Made by a program: the position numbers and the translations under genes. Source: Legionella feeleii (GTDB lineage Bacteria; Pseudomonadota; Gammaproteobacteria; Legionellales; Legionellaceae). From it: a stretch of DNA of 64,000 bases. The notes beneath the pieces were generated by a model. The model was not told the origin of the DNA. It saw nothing but the letters and a program-made list of their open reading frames with translations, and ran no database searches. Numbering within the stretch: position 1 is the first letter of the stretch; each line of letters begins with the position of its first letter. The stretch lies in assembly GCF_001467625.1 (NCBI RefSeq), contig NZ_LNYB01000085.1:231776-295775 (forward strand), in the 5' to 3' direction. Below, piece by piece: positions 1-8,643 of the stretch.

Positions 1-911
1 TCTAAAGAAGCAAAACGCTGTGCATCAGTACTAATTGCCTTCGTTAACAAGTCAGTTAAATTGATTACTGGCAGCATGGTGGGATGTTTTTGTCTTTTAA
101 GATGTTTTATCAATACAGCGAGATTATGTTGTGTGGTTTTAACAGCCGTCTCCAAATGCACCTTATCCTCACTAGTTAAATAACAAGCCAACCAGCGATA
201 AGCCTCGGTTAAACCAGCAACGTACTGGGTAGAGAAAGCCATGTGCATCAGTAGGGAATTAAACTCCTGTCGACTAAGACGATGAAAAAGTACTTCGTAG
301 CGAATTGCAATTGCTTGCTTGCGGATAGTTTGAAAATCAGCATACAGATTTTGATTACTGATTACTGGGCTGCTTTGCTGTTGGCTAGTAAAAGTCAATG
401 TTAATGCAGCATTCATTTTTTCCAGATAACCAATGAAAATATCGATTATATTGGTTCTTACTGGTAAAAAAATACAGCCAACAAAAATAGCGATTAACGC
501 ACCCAAAACCGTATCTAAAATACGCTCCCTCAGTAAAAACAGTGTCCAATCACTAAGTAATGCAAAAAGAAATACCACAAACCCGGTTAATGTAAACACG
601 CCAAGAAGATGATTAATTGGCAATATGTATACAGTAAAAAATACAAAGGTTAAAAGTAAAACCAGAATGAGTGTGTCGTTAGCAGGCAATAAAAAATATA
701 ATCCCGTTCCACAAAGACCACCTAAAATCGTCATACTAACCCGCTCAATAGAGCGCTTAATACTTTCCCCCCAAGTCTGCGTCGTTAGAGCCATCGCCGT
801 TAAAATAATCCAATAGCCACGCTCCATCTGAAAATACCAATTTATAACTTCAGCAATCGAGATGGCCATCGCTGCTTGAAAGGCCATTTTTGTTGTATTT
901 CTAATCTGCAT
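1..911 (-). CDS. FUSC-family membrane protein, partial at window edge
   Basis: The reading frame runs leftward from an ATG at 911 and leaves the window without a stop. About 303 codons are visible. The first ~150 residues are a run of hydrophobic helices (motifs QMERGYWIILTAMALTTQTW and a later Arg-rich loop), followed by a long helical soluble stretch. This is the layout of fusaric-acid-resistance-like (FUSC) inner-membrane proteins, which are often linked to efflux of aromatic acids. The start overlaps the stop of the upstream FUSC gene by 11 bases, so the two are probably translationally coupled. A GTG at 917 is an alternative start. The substrate cannot be inferred. Confidence 0.75.
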   Translation of the reverse strand, partial: MQIRNTTKMAFQAAMAISIAEVINWYFQMERGYWIILTAMALTTQTWGESIKRSIERVSMTILGGLCGTGLYFLLPANDTLILVLLLTFVFFTVYILPINHLLGVFTLTGFVVFLFALLSDWTLFLLRERILDTVLGALIAIFVGCIFLPVRTNIIDIFIGYLEKMNAALTLTFTSQQQSSPVISNQNLYADFQTIRKQAIAIRYEVLFHRLSRQEFNSLLMHMAFSTQYVAGLTEAYRWLACYLTSEDKVHLETAVKTTQHNLAVLIKHLKRQKHPTMLPVINLTDLLTKAISTDAQRFASL

Positions 912-1959
912 TCTCACCCCGCTGTAAACGCAGTATATTTTCATGCAGCAAATTAAAACTAAGCTTTAGATTGAGAAAAACCATCACTAAAGCAGGATCC
1001 GTTAGCGGTTCCTGACTTAGTTTTTCCGTAATTTTTGCCATCGAAATTCGACAAGTTTTCGCCGTAACAGAATAATCTTTGTTCATCGTTAATGACGTCA
1101 ACAACGCTGCAAACTGCCTGTTTATTGAACTCAAAGCAAGGCGTTTCGAGGGCGACAATTGATAATTTTTTACCAGAATAGTCTTATAAGAATCCACCAT
1201 CATATTAAAAGCATGGATTAATGCATATTCCTGAATCATTATCCCATCAATTAACTTCTCACGCTCATTGATTGCCAGGCCTTGCACTATGGTCTGATTA
1301 CTGTCTAATAGGCGATGCAACATGTCTCGTACCCGTACAAAAGAAAGCCGGGCAATGTTTCGCGGCGGAACCGGAAACAAAATAGGTCGTCGGCAGGCAT
1401 TCATGCCTCGCGCTAACGCTTTAAATAATCGATTAGAGTTATTAATAAACAGTTTGGAGTAATTTTCAGGGAAAACAAAAAGAAGAGTCAGTGCACCTGC
1501 CACTAAACCAATAATAAATCCATAAATATGCGTCCACCACTCTTTTGTTTGCAACGGTATAACAATAGCCAAAAAACAAAGCGTCCACACTTTCATTGGC
1601 GCAACACTGTTACTTAAACCAAAACGCCGCATGTAATTGACTGTAAAACCAAGAACCACTAAAACTATTGGGCATAAATGAGGAAAATCCCGTACCCATA
1701 GGCCCATGATAAACGCTGTAAAAAAAGCCAGATCAAACAGGATCACTTGCACAACGCGCGAAATAAACGATTTAGCTATCATCCCTTGCATAGACATACC
1801 GCAGGCCAAACCAGTCATTGCTTTGGTAAAATGAGTTTCATCACGGACAAACCATAATGCAATGACAATGGCTAAAACCGTTTTAAAGGCATGCTTCACC
1901 CGAAAATAGCCAGGATCAATGTTCCAAAAGAAAATTTGCAGTCGTTTAAAATGATTCAC
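901..1959 (-). CDS. FUSC-family membrane protein
   Basis: 352 residues starting at GTG. Residues ~20-165 hold several hydrophobic helices, and the C-terminal half is a helical cytoplasmic-like region rich in charged residues, as in one half of a FUSC/AaeB/YccS-type protein. Full AaeB-like proteins have two such halves in one chain of ~650-720 residues. Here the two halves appear as two adjacent overlapping genes (see 1-911). No good ribosome binding site is visible before the GTG, so the exact start is uncertain. It diverges from the Mla operon, with only ~70 bases between the two starts. Confidence 0.75.
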   Translation of the reverse strand: MNHFKRLQIFFWNIDPGYFRVKHAFKTVLAIVIALWFVRDETHFTKAMTGLACGMSMQGMIAKSFISRVVQVILFDLAFFTAFIMGLWVRDFPHLCPIVLVVLGFTVNYMRRFGLSNSVAPMKVWTLCFLAIVIPLQTKEWWTHIYGFIIGLVAGALTLLFVFPENYSKLFINNSNRLFKALARGMNACRRPILFPVPPRNIARLSFVRVRDMLHRLLDSNQTIVQGLAINEREKLIDGIMIQEYALIHAFNMMVDSYKTILVKNYQLSPSKRLALSSINRQFAALLTSLTMNKDYSVTAKTCRISMAKITEKLSQEPLTDPALVMVFLNLKLSFNLLHENILRLQRGENAD

Positions 1960-2031
1960 GCTTTTACAAGTACTTTGCTGTGGCAGGTGATTTCGTATTA
2001 TCCTAGGCTATTTCTTGAAATGATCGCAATC

Positions 2032-3156
2032 ATGACCAAGGTAAAACCTGCAAGCCAATTTATCTTTAACGAAGAAAACCATAGCTATCAATGCGAAGGC
2101 TCTTGGTCAGTTCTCCATTTGGATGGATTGGTTGACCGTTTTAAACAAACACCACTGCCCAAGGTAGAAAAAATTACCGTTAGTGGCAGCGAGCTTACCC
2201 AATTTGATAGCGCAGGTGCCTTAGCCTTACTCCAGTGTGTGGAGATCCTGAAATCCGATGGTAAGGAAGTAGAACTCGTAAAATTTGCCAAAGAACAAGA
2301 TTCACTAATAAAGCTCGTGGCTGAAAAGAAAACCAGTCTGGATTACAAACCACCAACCCCGAAGAAAAAAAATATACTGGCGCGACTTGGTGAAGAAACT
2401 GTTCATAAATTGCGCCAGGCCGATGGATTCGTCATTTTAATTGGCGACTTAAGCTCCAAACTTTTTGAAGCCTTCGGCTATTGGAAACGTTTTCAATTAC
2501 CCAGTATTGCTTCCAATGTTGCTTCTGCTGGCATTCAAGCTCTGCCGATTCTTGCTTTGCTGTCTTTCCTAATCGGTATTGTTCTCGCTTATCAGATGGG
2601 TTTACAACTACAAACCTATGGAGCCAATATTTTTATTGCTTATTTATCAGGCATGGCTATCTTTCGTGAATTTGCTCCGCTCATTACAGCGATCATTGTG
2701 GCAGGAAGGACTAGTTCCGCATTCACCGCCCAGATTGGCAGCATGCAAATCAATGAAGAAGTGGATGCCCTTAAAACAATGGGGCTATCCCCTACAGAAT
2801 TATTAGTCTTGCCTAAGGTTCTTGGCTTGCTGCTTGTTTTTCCACTGCTAATTTTCTGGGCAGACGTTTTTAGTATCATCGGTGCTATGCTCATGTCCAA
2901 ATGGATATTGAATGTCGGTTACTTTGATTTCATGGCTCGTTTGAAAGATTCCGTGGGATTAGATCAGCTCCTGTTAGGTTTGTATAAAGCCCCTGCTTTT
3001 GCCATTTTGATTGCTCTGGTAGGCTGTTTTCAAGGATTTAGAGTAGAAGCAGATACCATTGGCAGCCAAACCACAAGAAGCGTTGTCCAGTCGTTATTTT
3101 TAATTATTGTTGCTGATGCGGCATTCTCCGTTGTTTATAGCTGGATGGGGCTTTAA
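2032..3156 (+). CDS. mlaE: MlaE-type lipid ABC transporter permease fused to a STAS domain
   Basis: About 374 residues. Residues ~5-105 form a STAS (MlaB-like) domain with the core GSELTQFDSAGALALLQCVE. Residues ~125-374 are the MlaE permease with five or so hydrophobic helices and the conserved stretch FREFAPLITAIIVAGRTSSA. MlaE is the inner-membrane subunit moving phospholipid between inner membrane and the MlaD ring. In E. coli MlaB is a separate protein; here it is fused to the permease. The frame is open back to 1891, but that overlaps the divergent FUSC gene and adds sequence unrelated to the family, so a start at 2032 (or ATG 2020) is preferred. It is followed after two bases by mlaF. 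Confidence 0.88.
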   Translation: MTKVKPASQFIFNEENHSYQCEGSWSVLHLDGLVDRFKQTPLPKVEKITVSGSELTQFDSAGALALLQCVEILKSDGKEVELVKFAKEQDSLIKLVAEKKTSLDYKPPTPKKKNILARLGEETVHKLRQADGFVILIGDLSSKLFEAFGYWKRFQLPSIASNVASAGIQALPILALLSFLIGIVLAYQMGLQLQTYGANIFIAYLSGMAIFREFAPLITAIIVAGRTSSAFTAQIGSMQINEEVDALKTMGLSPTELLVLPKVLGLLLVFPLLIFWADVFSIIGAMLMSKWILNVGYFDFMARLKDSVGLDQLLLGLYKAPAFAILIALVGCFQGFRVEADTIGSQTTRSVVQSLFLIIVADAAFSVVYSWMGL

Positions 3157-3158
3157 AA

Positions 3159-3896
3159 ATGAGTGAGCCAGTCATTGAAATTAAAGGATTAAAAAATTAT
3201 CTCGGTGGGCAGTGGGTGCATTCAGATGTTAATCTCACGGTGAAAAAAGGTGAAATCTTAGCGATTATCGGCGGCAGTGGTAGCGGTAAAACAACCATTT
3301 TGCGCAGTCTTCTTATGTTGTTAAAACCTACAGAGGGTTCTCTAAAAGTTTTTGGCCAAGATATTGCAAATTTAACCAATGCAAAGGCAGATGCACTCCG
3401 TCGGCGATGGGGCATGTTGTTTCAACACAGTGCTCTTTTCTCGGCAATGACCGTGTTAGAAAATATTGTTTTTCCTATGCAAGAATTCACCACCCTTGAC
3501 ACAAAATTTATGGAACATCTCGCCATGCTTAAGATTTCCTTGGTAGGATTACCTAAAGAGGCTGCCGGAAAATATCCCTCTGAATTAAGTGGTGGAATGC
3601 AGCGGCGTGCGGCAGCAGCACGCGCAATTGCCATGGATCCAGAATTATTATTCCTGGATGAGCCCACAACAGGACTTGACCCCCGCAGTGCCAGACAATT
3701 TGATGAGCTGATTCTTTTTTTAAGAGACTCGTTGGATCTGACTATTGTGATGATTAGTCATGACGTGGAGTCAATAAAACGAACTACAGATCGAGTCGCC
3801 TTTATCGGTGAAGGAAAAATATTAGCTGTCGAGCCAATAGAAGAATTGATAAAAAATCCGCATCCTTTGATTGCCGAATACTTCAGTACCTTTTAA
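3159..3896 (+). CDS. mlaF: MlaF-type ABC transporter ATPase
   Basis: 245 residues. Walker A GGSGSGKTT lies at residues 38-46, the ABC signature LSGGM at 143-147 and Walker B LLFLDEP at 163-169, followed by the H-loop ISHD. Two Arg residues follow the signature (GGMQRR), as in MlaF. It energises the MlaE permease from the cytoplasmic side. It starts 2 bases after mlaE and is followed by mlaD in the same operon. Confidence 0.93.
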   Translation: MSEPVIEIKGLKNYLGGQWVHSDVNLTVKKGEILAIIGGSGSGKTTILRSLLMLLKPTEGSLKVFGQDIANLTNAKADALRRRWGMLFQHSALFSAMTVLENIVFPMQEFTTLDTKFMEHLAMLKISLVGLPKEAAGKYPSELSGGMQRRAAAARAIAMDPELLFLDEPTTGLDPRSARQFDELILFLRDSLDLTIVMISHDVESIKRTTDRVAFIGEGKILAVEPIEELIKNPHPLIAEYFSTF

Positions 3897-3930
3897 ACTG
3901 TTTGAGAACGAAAGAATAGGAGTATGTTTA

Positions 3931-4833
3931 TTGGAAGCAAAAACCAACTACACAATAGTCGGCCTGGCAGTGCTAATCCTTCTCGGAGGGCTTATCGCGG
4001 CTGGTCTATGGCTATCTGTTGGCTTTGATCAAAAACAATACCGTCTTTATGTGGTTTATATTCATGAAGCAGTTTCAGGATTAAGTGAAGAATCACCTGT
4101 TAAATATAATGGTGTGAAGGTTGGCTTTGTAAGAAAAATTACCCTCAATCGCCGCGATCCACAACAAGTTAAAATTCTGCTTAATATTGAAGAAGGAACA
4201 CCTATCACCACCAGCACCTCGGCTACTTTAATTTCCCAAGGAATTACAGGAACAACTTATGTAGGACTGTCAGCAAGTTCTTCCGATTTAACGCCTTTGG
4301 AAAAATTGCCCAGTGAACCTTATCCAATTATTCCAGCTAAACCTTCTCTTTTTAATCAACTCGACAAAGCACTGAAGGATGTATCCGAGAATGTGAATAA
4401 AGTAAGTTTGGAAATTAGTCGGATTTTTGATCGTGAAAATGCAAAGTACATCAAAAAGACCTTGGCAAATTTAGAGAGTTTTAGTGGCGTTATCGCCAAG
4501 AATGGTAAACACATTGACCAAAGCCTGGAAAATGCCGATATCCTCATAAGAAATCTTACTGACGCAAGTCATCAACTGCCTGAGGTCGTTAGAGATTTAA
4601 AGGTTACTGTGAATGCGATGACCAAGGCCGGAGATAAGGTATCCTCCGCAATGGATGCAGGTAAAACAACAATTAACCAAATTTCACAGCAAGCCTTGCC
4701 ACCCACTATAACACTCATACGTCGTCTTGATACAATTGCTGCTAATCTGGAAAAAGTTAGTAACCAAATGCGCCAAAATCCTGCTGTAGTAATCCGTGGT
4801 ACAACACCACCTAAACCTGGACCAGGAGAATAA
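3931..4833 (+). CDS. mlaD: MlaD-type MCE-domain periplasmic substrate-binding protein
   Basis: About 300 residues from a TTG start. AGGAG at 3918-3922 lies 8 bases before TTG 3931, whereas an upstream alternative at 3871 lies inside mlaF and has no such site. One N-terminal membrane anchor (residues ~8-30) is followed by an MCE domain ([29 protein letters not shown]) and a long C-terminal helical region rich in Asn, Lys and Ser. MCE proteins form rings that carry lipids across the periplasm. This is the third gene of the Mla operon. The operon has no MlaC-like gene in this window. Confidence 0.88.
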   Translation: MEAKTNYTIVGLAVLILLGGLIAAGLWLSVGFDQKQYRLYVVYIHEAVSGLSEESPVKYNGVKVGFVRKITLNRRDPQQVKILLNIEEGTPITTSTSATLISQGITGTTYVGLSASSSDLTPLEKLPSEPYPIIPAKPSLFNQLDKALKDVSENVNKVSLEISRIFDRENAKYIKKTLANLESFSGVIAKNGKHIDQSLENADILIRNLTDASHQLPEVVRDLKVTVNAMTKAGDKVSSAMDAGKTTINQISQQALPPTITLIRRLDTIAANLEKVSNQMRQNPAVVIRGTTPPKPGPGE

Positions 4834-4835
4834 TT

Positions 4836-5450
4836 TTGAACAAATTTGGTCTTATTCTTCTTTTCTGTGCTCACTGTTTACTGACAGCTTGCTCGCCGAT
4901 TAAAACACCCATTACTAATCAATACAAATTGGCAGCTTTTAGTAATAAGCAATTAGCCGCGAATGCTGCTCATCAATCTATACTTGTTACTACTCCCGAT
5001 GCCGTTGCAGGCTATCAAACTGAGCAAATGCTTTATATTCAGCAACCGTTTGAACTAGGTAGTTTCGCAAAGAATGCCTGGATTGATCCTCCAGCGGACA
5101 TGTTGTTTCCACTCATTGTACAAAGTTTACAACGTAGTGGTTATTTTTATGCAGTCGCTTCAACACCGCATTCCGAACAAACCGATTATCGTTTGGACAC
5201 ACAACTCATTGCCTTACAACAAAATTTTTTAAGAAAGCCCAGTGTATTGGATTTAGTTGTTAAAGTAACATTAACCCATGTGAGTGATAATCGAGTGGTC
5301 GCATCAAAAGTTATTAGTCAACATGTCTGTTGCCCTATGGACACTCCCTATGGTGGTGTGATTGCCGCCAACCGAGCAACAGAAAATCTTACGGCTGAAG
5401 TAACCAATTTTGTTGTAAACCATGTGAAACAGGATCATAGCCATCGATAA
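4836..5450 (+). CDS. ABC-type transport auxiliary lipoprotein (PqiC/YrbC-like family)
   Basis: 204 residues from a TTG start with AGGAGA just upstream. The signal peptide ends in the lipobox LLTAC with the lipidated Cys at residue 19. The rest is a periplasmic domain of the kind found in auxiliary lipoproteins encoded with MCE transporters (motif [10 protein letters not shown], later [16 protein letters not shown]). It follows mlaD after two bases and is the last gene of this operon. The likely role is an outer-membrane partner of the lipid transporter; this is inference from position and fold family. Confidence 0.75.
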   Translation: MNKFGLILLFCAHCLLTACSPIKTPITNQYKLAAFSNKQLAANAAHQSILVTTPDAVAGYQTEQMLYIQQPFELGSFAKNAWIDPPADMLFPLIVQSLQRSGYFYAVASTPHSEQTDYRLDTQLIALQQNFLRKPSVLDLVVKVTLTHVSDNRVVASKVISQHVCCPMDTPYGGVIAANRATENLTAEVTNFVVNHVKQDHSHR

Positions 5451-5505
5451 TTGGCTCATAAGCAGTAGAGACAATAGCGAAATAGACAAAACAATTGTAC
5501 AATGA

Positions 5506-5519
5506 GCCGCCATTGCGGC
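5506..5519 (+). terminator. Short GC hairpin after the Mla operon
   Basis: GCCGC at 5506-5510 pairs with GCGGC at 5515-5519 around a CATT loop, followed by GCTTTAATATT. The U-tract is weak, so this may be a weak terminator or a leader structure of pal. Confidence 0.35.
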
Positions 5520-5564
5520 GCTTTAATATTAGTAAACTACGAATAAAAAAAAGGAGATAAGAGG

Positions 5565-6089
5565 ATGAAAGCCAGATCGTTTTTAAAAATGGGACTTGTT
5601 GCAGCAAGCATTGTGCTGCTCGCATCCTGTTCGAAAACACCAGGTAGTGCTGACGGTGCAGGTATGAACGGGGGCGCGTCTGCCCATGGTCTGGGACAAT
5701 TAGGTCGTTTTGCTGGTCAAGAGCCTGGTGAATCCTATACTACTCAGGCACCTCATAACCAAGTTTATTTATTTTCTTATGACGACAGTAGTTTCAATCC
5801 TAAGTATACGGCTTCGCTCAACGCGCAATCTGAATACTTAAAAACACATCCAGGCGCACGTGTTCTGCTCGCCGGTCACACTGACGAACGTGGTAGCCGT
5901 GAATACAACGTAGCACTGGGTGAGCGTCGCGCTAGTACAGTCGCTGATTTGATGAGAATGGCAGGTGTCAGTAGAAGTCAAATCCGTGTCGTCAGCTATG
6001 GTAAAGAGCGGCCTGCAAATTTCGGCCACGACGAAGCTTCTCATATGCAAAACCGTCGTGTTGAATTCACTTACGAGGCTACACGATGA
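5565..6089 (+). CDS. pal: Peptidoglycan-associated lipoprotein Pal
   Basis: 174 residues. A signal peptide ends in the lipobox LLASC (Cys22). The C-terminal OmpA-like domain has LLAGHTDERGSREYN and LGERRAS, which bind meso-DAP peptidoglycan in this family. Pal links the outer membrane to the wall and works with TolB, TolA and CpoB in outer-membrane constriction at division. A strong AAGGAGAT site lies just before the ATG. The stop overlaps the start of cpoB (ATGA). TolQRAB are not adjacent in this window upstream. Confidence 0.95.
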   Translation: MKARSFLKMGLVAASIVLLASCSKTPGSADGAGMNGGASAHGLGQLGRFAGQEPGESYTTQAPHNQVYLFSYDDSSFNPKYTASLNAQSEYLKTHPGARVLLAGHTDERGSREYNVALGERRASTVADLMRMAGVSRSQIRVVSYGKERPANFGHDEASHMQNRRVEFTYEATR

Positions 6090-7027
6090 TTAAATCCCAT
6101 CGACTTCTATTAAGTTTGTGCTTTTCTTGTCTTTTGCCGTTACAAGCATTTGCAGAAGCACCTGTAGTTGATGACAGCGAAAATTTTGCAATTCTTGATG
6201 AACAACAGGCCGCCATAGAGCAGCCTGTTGCCAAAGCTCAGCTTGAAAATATTGACAATGAGGAAGAAGTTGCTCTCGCAAAAGATAACCGTGACAGCAA
6301 TGACGATAATGCCGGATTGTTGGATAAAGTTCAGGGTTTGCAACAGGAAATCCAAGAGTTACGCGGTCAATTAGAAGTACAAGCCCATGATTTGAAATTA
6401 TTACAACAACAACAATTAGCTTTCTATAAAGATTTAGATGCGCGTCTGCGCAATAATGGTTCCGTCAAGCCAGGCCAATCAGCCCAAGCTGAACAACCAA
6501 ACCAACCAACCGAGTTATCACTTGGCTCGCAAGTAGCTACTCCTCCCAATAATGTGAGTGAAACACCTATAAAGGCTACCCAACAAGAAAAACCAGGCTC
6601 GAAAATTGCTGTAACGCCTACTGCTACTCCTGCCCGAACAAATCCCGCTGATGAGCAAATCAGCTACCTCGCGGCCTACGATCTGGTAAAAAACAAGCGC
6701 TTTGACGAAGCACTGACTGCGATGCAAGCCTTTGCCACACAATATCCCCAGGGTGGCTACACTGCAAATGCTCATTATTGGCTGGGTGAGCTTTATATGG
6801 TTAAAAATAATTATCCCAAAGCAATCGAGCATTTTGAAATCGTATTGCAGCAATTTCCCTCCTCAAGCAAAGCAGCTGCCAGCACGCTCAAAATTGGCTA
6901 TGCACTGGCTGCCTCAGGTAAAACAGATGACGCAAGAGTGCGTTTACAACAAGTACTAAAAAACTACCCTGATACCCCTACCGCGCATTTGGCAATGAAA
7001 AAACTGGAGTTATTAGGCGTCTCATGA
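6086..7027 (+). CDS. cpoB: Tol-Pal system coordinator CpoB (YbgF)
   Basis: 313 residues. An N-terminal signal peptide (residues 1-23) is followed by a coiled-coil trimerisation segment (~75-125, leucine/glutamine heptads), a Gln/Pro/Thr-rich linker, and C-terminal TPR repeats (from ~190: YLAAYDLVKNKRFDEALTAM, YTANAHYWLGELYMV). CpoB couples the Tol machine to peptidoglycan synthesis in the periplasm. It overlaps pal by 4 bases, and its stop overlaps queE by 4 bases, so the three are one transcription unit. Confidence 0.93.
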   Translation: MIKSHRLLLSLCFSCLLPLQAFAEAPVVDDSENFAILDEQQAAIEQPVAKAQLENIDNEEEVALAKDNRDSNDDNAGLLDKVQGLQQEIQELRGQLEVQAHDLKLLQQQQLAFYKDLDARLRNNGSVKPGQSAQAEQPNQPTELSLGSQVATPPNNVSETPIKATQQEKPGSKIAVTPTATPARTNPADEQISYLAAYDLVKNKRFDEALTAMQAFATQYPQGGYTANAHYWLGELYMVKNNYPKAIEHFEIVLQQFPSSSKAAASTLKIGYALAASGKTDDARVRLQQVLKNYPDTPTAHLAMKKLELLGVS

Positions 7028-7677
7028 AGCAAGTTAGTTCTCAATTACGCATTACAGAAATCTTTTATTCTTTGCAAGGTGAATCAGTTACCGTGGGATT
7101 ACCCACGGTATTCATTCGCCTCACAGGCTGTCCCCTTCGTTGCCAATACTGTGATACAGCCTATGCTTTTAGTGGTGGTGAGATGCAAAGTTTAACCTCT
7201 ATCCTGGAGAAAGTGACTTCCTACAATTGTAAACAGGTTTGTGTAACCGGTGGAGAACCTTTGGCACAACCAGGTTGTATCGATTTATTACGTCAACTTT
7301 GCGACGCTGGTTTTAGTGTGTCTTTGGAAACAAGTGGGGCACGAGATATTGCTCAAGTTGATAAACGAGTCATGGTCATTATGGATTTGAAAACCCCGGA
7401 CTCCGGGGAAAGCAAAAAAAACCTATTTGCCAATTTAGCTCATTTAAAGCAAAGTGATCAAATCAAATTTGTATTGTGTAGTCGCGAGGATTACGACTGG
7501 GCTTGCCAAATTATAATTGAACACAACCTGTCAGAGCGCGTACAGATTTTATTTTCACCCAGCTGGAATGAATTAAACTCGACTACTCTCGCTGACTGGA
7601 TAGTAACAGACCGACTACCTGTGCGCTTTCAGCTGCAATTGCATAAAATTCTTTGGAATGATGCACCAGGCCACTAA
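7024..7677 (+). CDS. queE: 7-carboxy-7-deazaguanine synthase QueE
   Basis: 217 residues. The radical-SAM cluster motif is TGCPLRCQYCDTAY (three Cys). It is preceded by the family signature FYSLQGES and followed by VCVTGGEPL. QueE converts 6-carboxy-tetrahydropterin to 7-carboxy-7-deazaguanine in the queuosine pathway. A queE following pal-cpoB is a common gammaproteobacterial arrangement. The other queuosine genes are not in the window. Confidence 0.93.
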   Translation: MKQVSSQLRITEIFYSLQGESVTVGLPTVFIRLTGCPLRCQYCDTAYAFSGGEMQSLTSILEKVTSYNCKQVCVTGGEPLAQPGCIDLLRQLCDAGFSVSLETSGARDIAQVDKRVMVIMDLKTPDSGESKKNLFANLAHLKQSDQIKFVLCSREDYDWACQIIIEHNLSERVQILFSPSWNELNSTTLADWIVTDRLPVRFQLQLHKILWNDAPGH

Positions 7678-7695
7678 ATGTAAGGAGATTAGGCT

Positions 7696-8643
7696 ATGCA
7701 ATGGTTCGCCCAAGCACCTGCTAACATTGCCCTGATAAAATACATGGGTAAAAAAGACAATGAGAAAAACATACCGGATAATCCATCATTATCCTATACG
7801 CTAAACAACCTCTTAAGTAGTGTCGTACTTGAAAGTCATAGCGGAAAAAAAGATTTTTGGGAACCTTTAGATACCCCGGGCGCTACCCCCTTTGTTTTGT
7901 CCCCATTGGGGCAACAACGCTTTCTAGAGCATTTGGCGCGAGTGAAAGCTTACTTTGGTTATAAAGGTGCCTTTATTGTACGCTCAACCAATAATTTTCC
8001 ACACAGTAGTGGCTTAGCCAGCTCTGCATCAAGTTTTGCAGCATTGACCAAATGTGCTGTACTTGCCTTAAGTGAACTTAGCAAGAAGCCTTTGCTTTCT
8101 GTTGAAGAACAAGCGCAATTAAGTCGCCTGGGTTCTGGTTCATCCTGCCGTTCTTTTTTCTCACCCTGGGCTCTTTGGGAAGGGGAAACTGTCGAAGCAA
8201 TTAATTTGCCTTATACAGAGTTAATCCATCAAGTGATTGTGATCAGCCACGATGAAAAACCTGTGCCTTCCAGTGAAGCTCACGTTCGTGTGAAAAGTAG
8301 TAGCCATTACACAACGCGCTGTCAACGAGCGACAGAGAATTTAAAAGTTTTGCGTCATGCGTTAGAAACACAGGATTGGCCAAGTGCTTACCAAATTTGT
8401 TGGCGTGAGTTCCAGGATATGCATCAATTATTTACCAGTTGCAAGCAGCCTTTTTCGTATATAACGGAAAAATGTCAGGAAGCATTACGCAGCCTGCAAA
8501 ACTTCTGGAACCATAACGGGGACGGTCCTATTGTTACGATGGATGCAGGGCCTAATATTCATTTACTCTATCGTCCAGATCAAAGCAAAATGGCACTGCA
8601 ATTTCAACATGATCATTTAATTGGCAATTACGATGTCTTATGA
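7696..8643 (+). CDS. mvaD: Diphosphomevalonate decarboxylase
   Basis: 315 residues. The N-terminus APANIALIKYMGKKD and the GHMP loop FPHSSGLASSASSFAALT match diphosphomevalonate decarboxylase, which turns diphosphomevalonate into isopentenyl diphosphate using ATP. The motif TMDAGPNIHLL near the C-terminus is also typical. Most gammaproteobacteria make isoprenoids by the MEP route; Legionella and Coxiella use mevalonate, so this gene supports the taxonomic reading. AAGGAG at 7681-7686 precedes the ATG. It overlaps the downstream GHMP kinase. Confidence 0.93.
   Translation: MQWFAQAPANIALIKYMGKKDNEKNIPDNPSLSYTLNNLLSSVVLESHSGKKDFWEPLDTPGATPFVLSPLGQQRFLEHLARVKAYFGYKGAFIVRSTNNFPHSSGLASSASSFAALTKCAVLALSELSKKPLLSVEEQAQLSRLGSGSSCRSFFSPWALWEGETVEAINLPYTELIHQVIVISHDEKPVPSSEAHVRVKSSSHYTTRCQRATENLKVLRHALETQDWPSAYQICWREFQDMHQLFTSCKQPFSYITEKCQEALRSLQNFWNHNGDGPIVTMDAGPNIHLLYRPDQSKMALQFQHDHLIGNYDVL

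Noticed and set aside
625-816. Plus-strand open frame within the FUSC gene
   Set aside because: Antisense shadow of the membrane protein frame that runs through the whole 1-911 stretch.
1891-2031. Longer N-terminus for the STAS-MlaE protein
   Set aside because: It overlaps the divergent FUSC gene and adds a stretch unlike the family; a start near 2032 is better.
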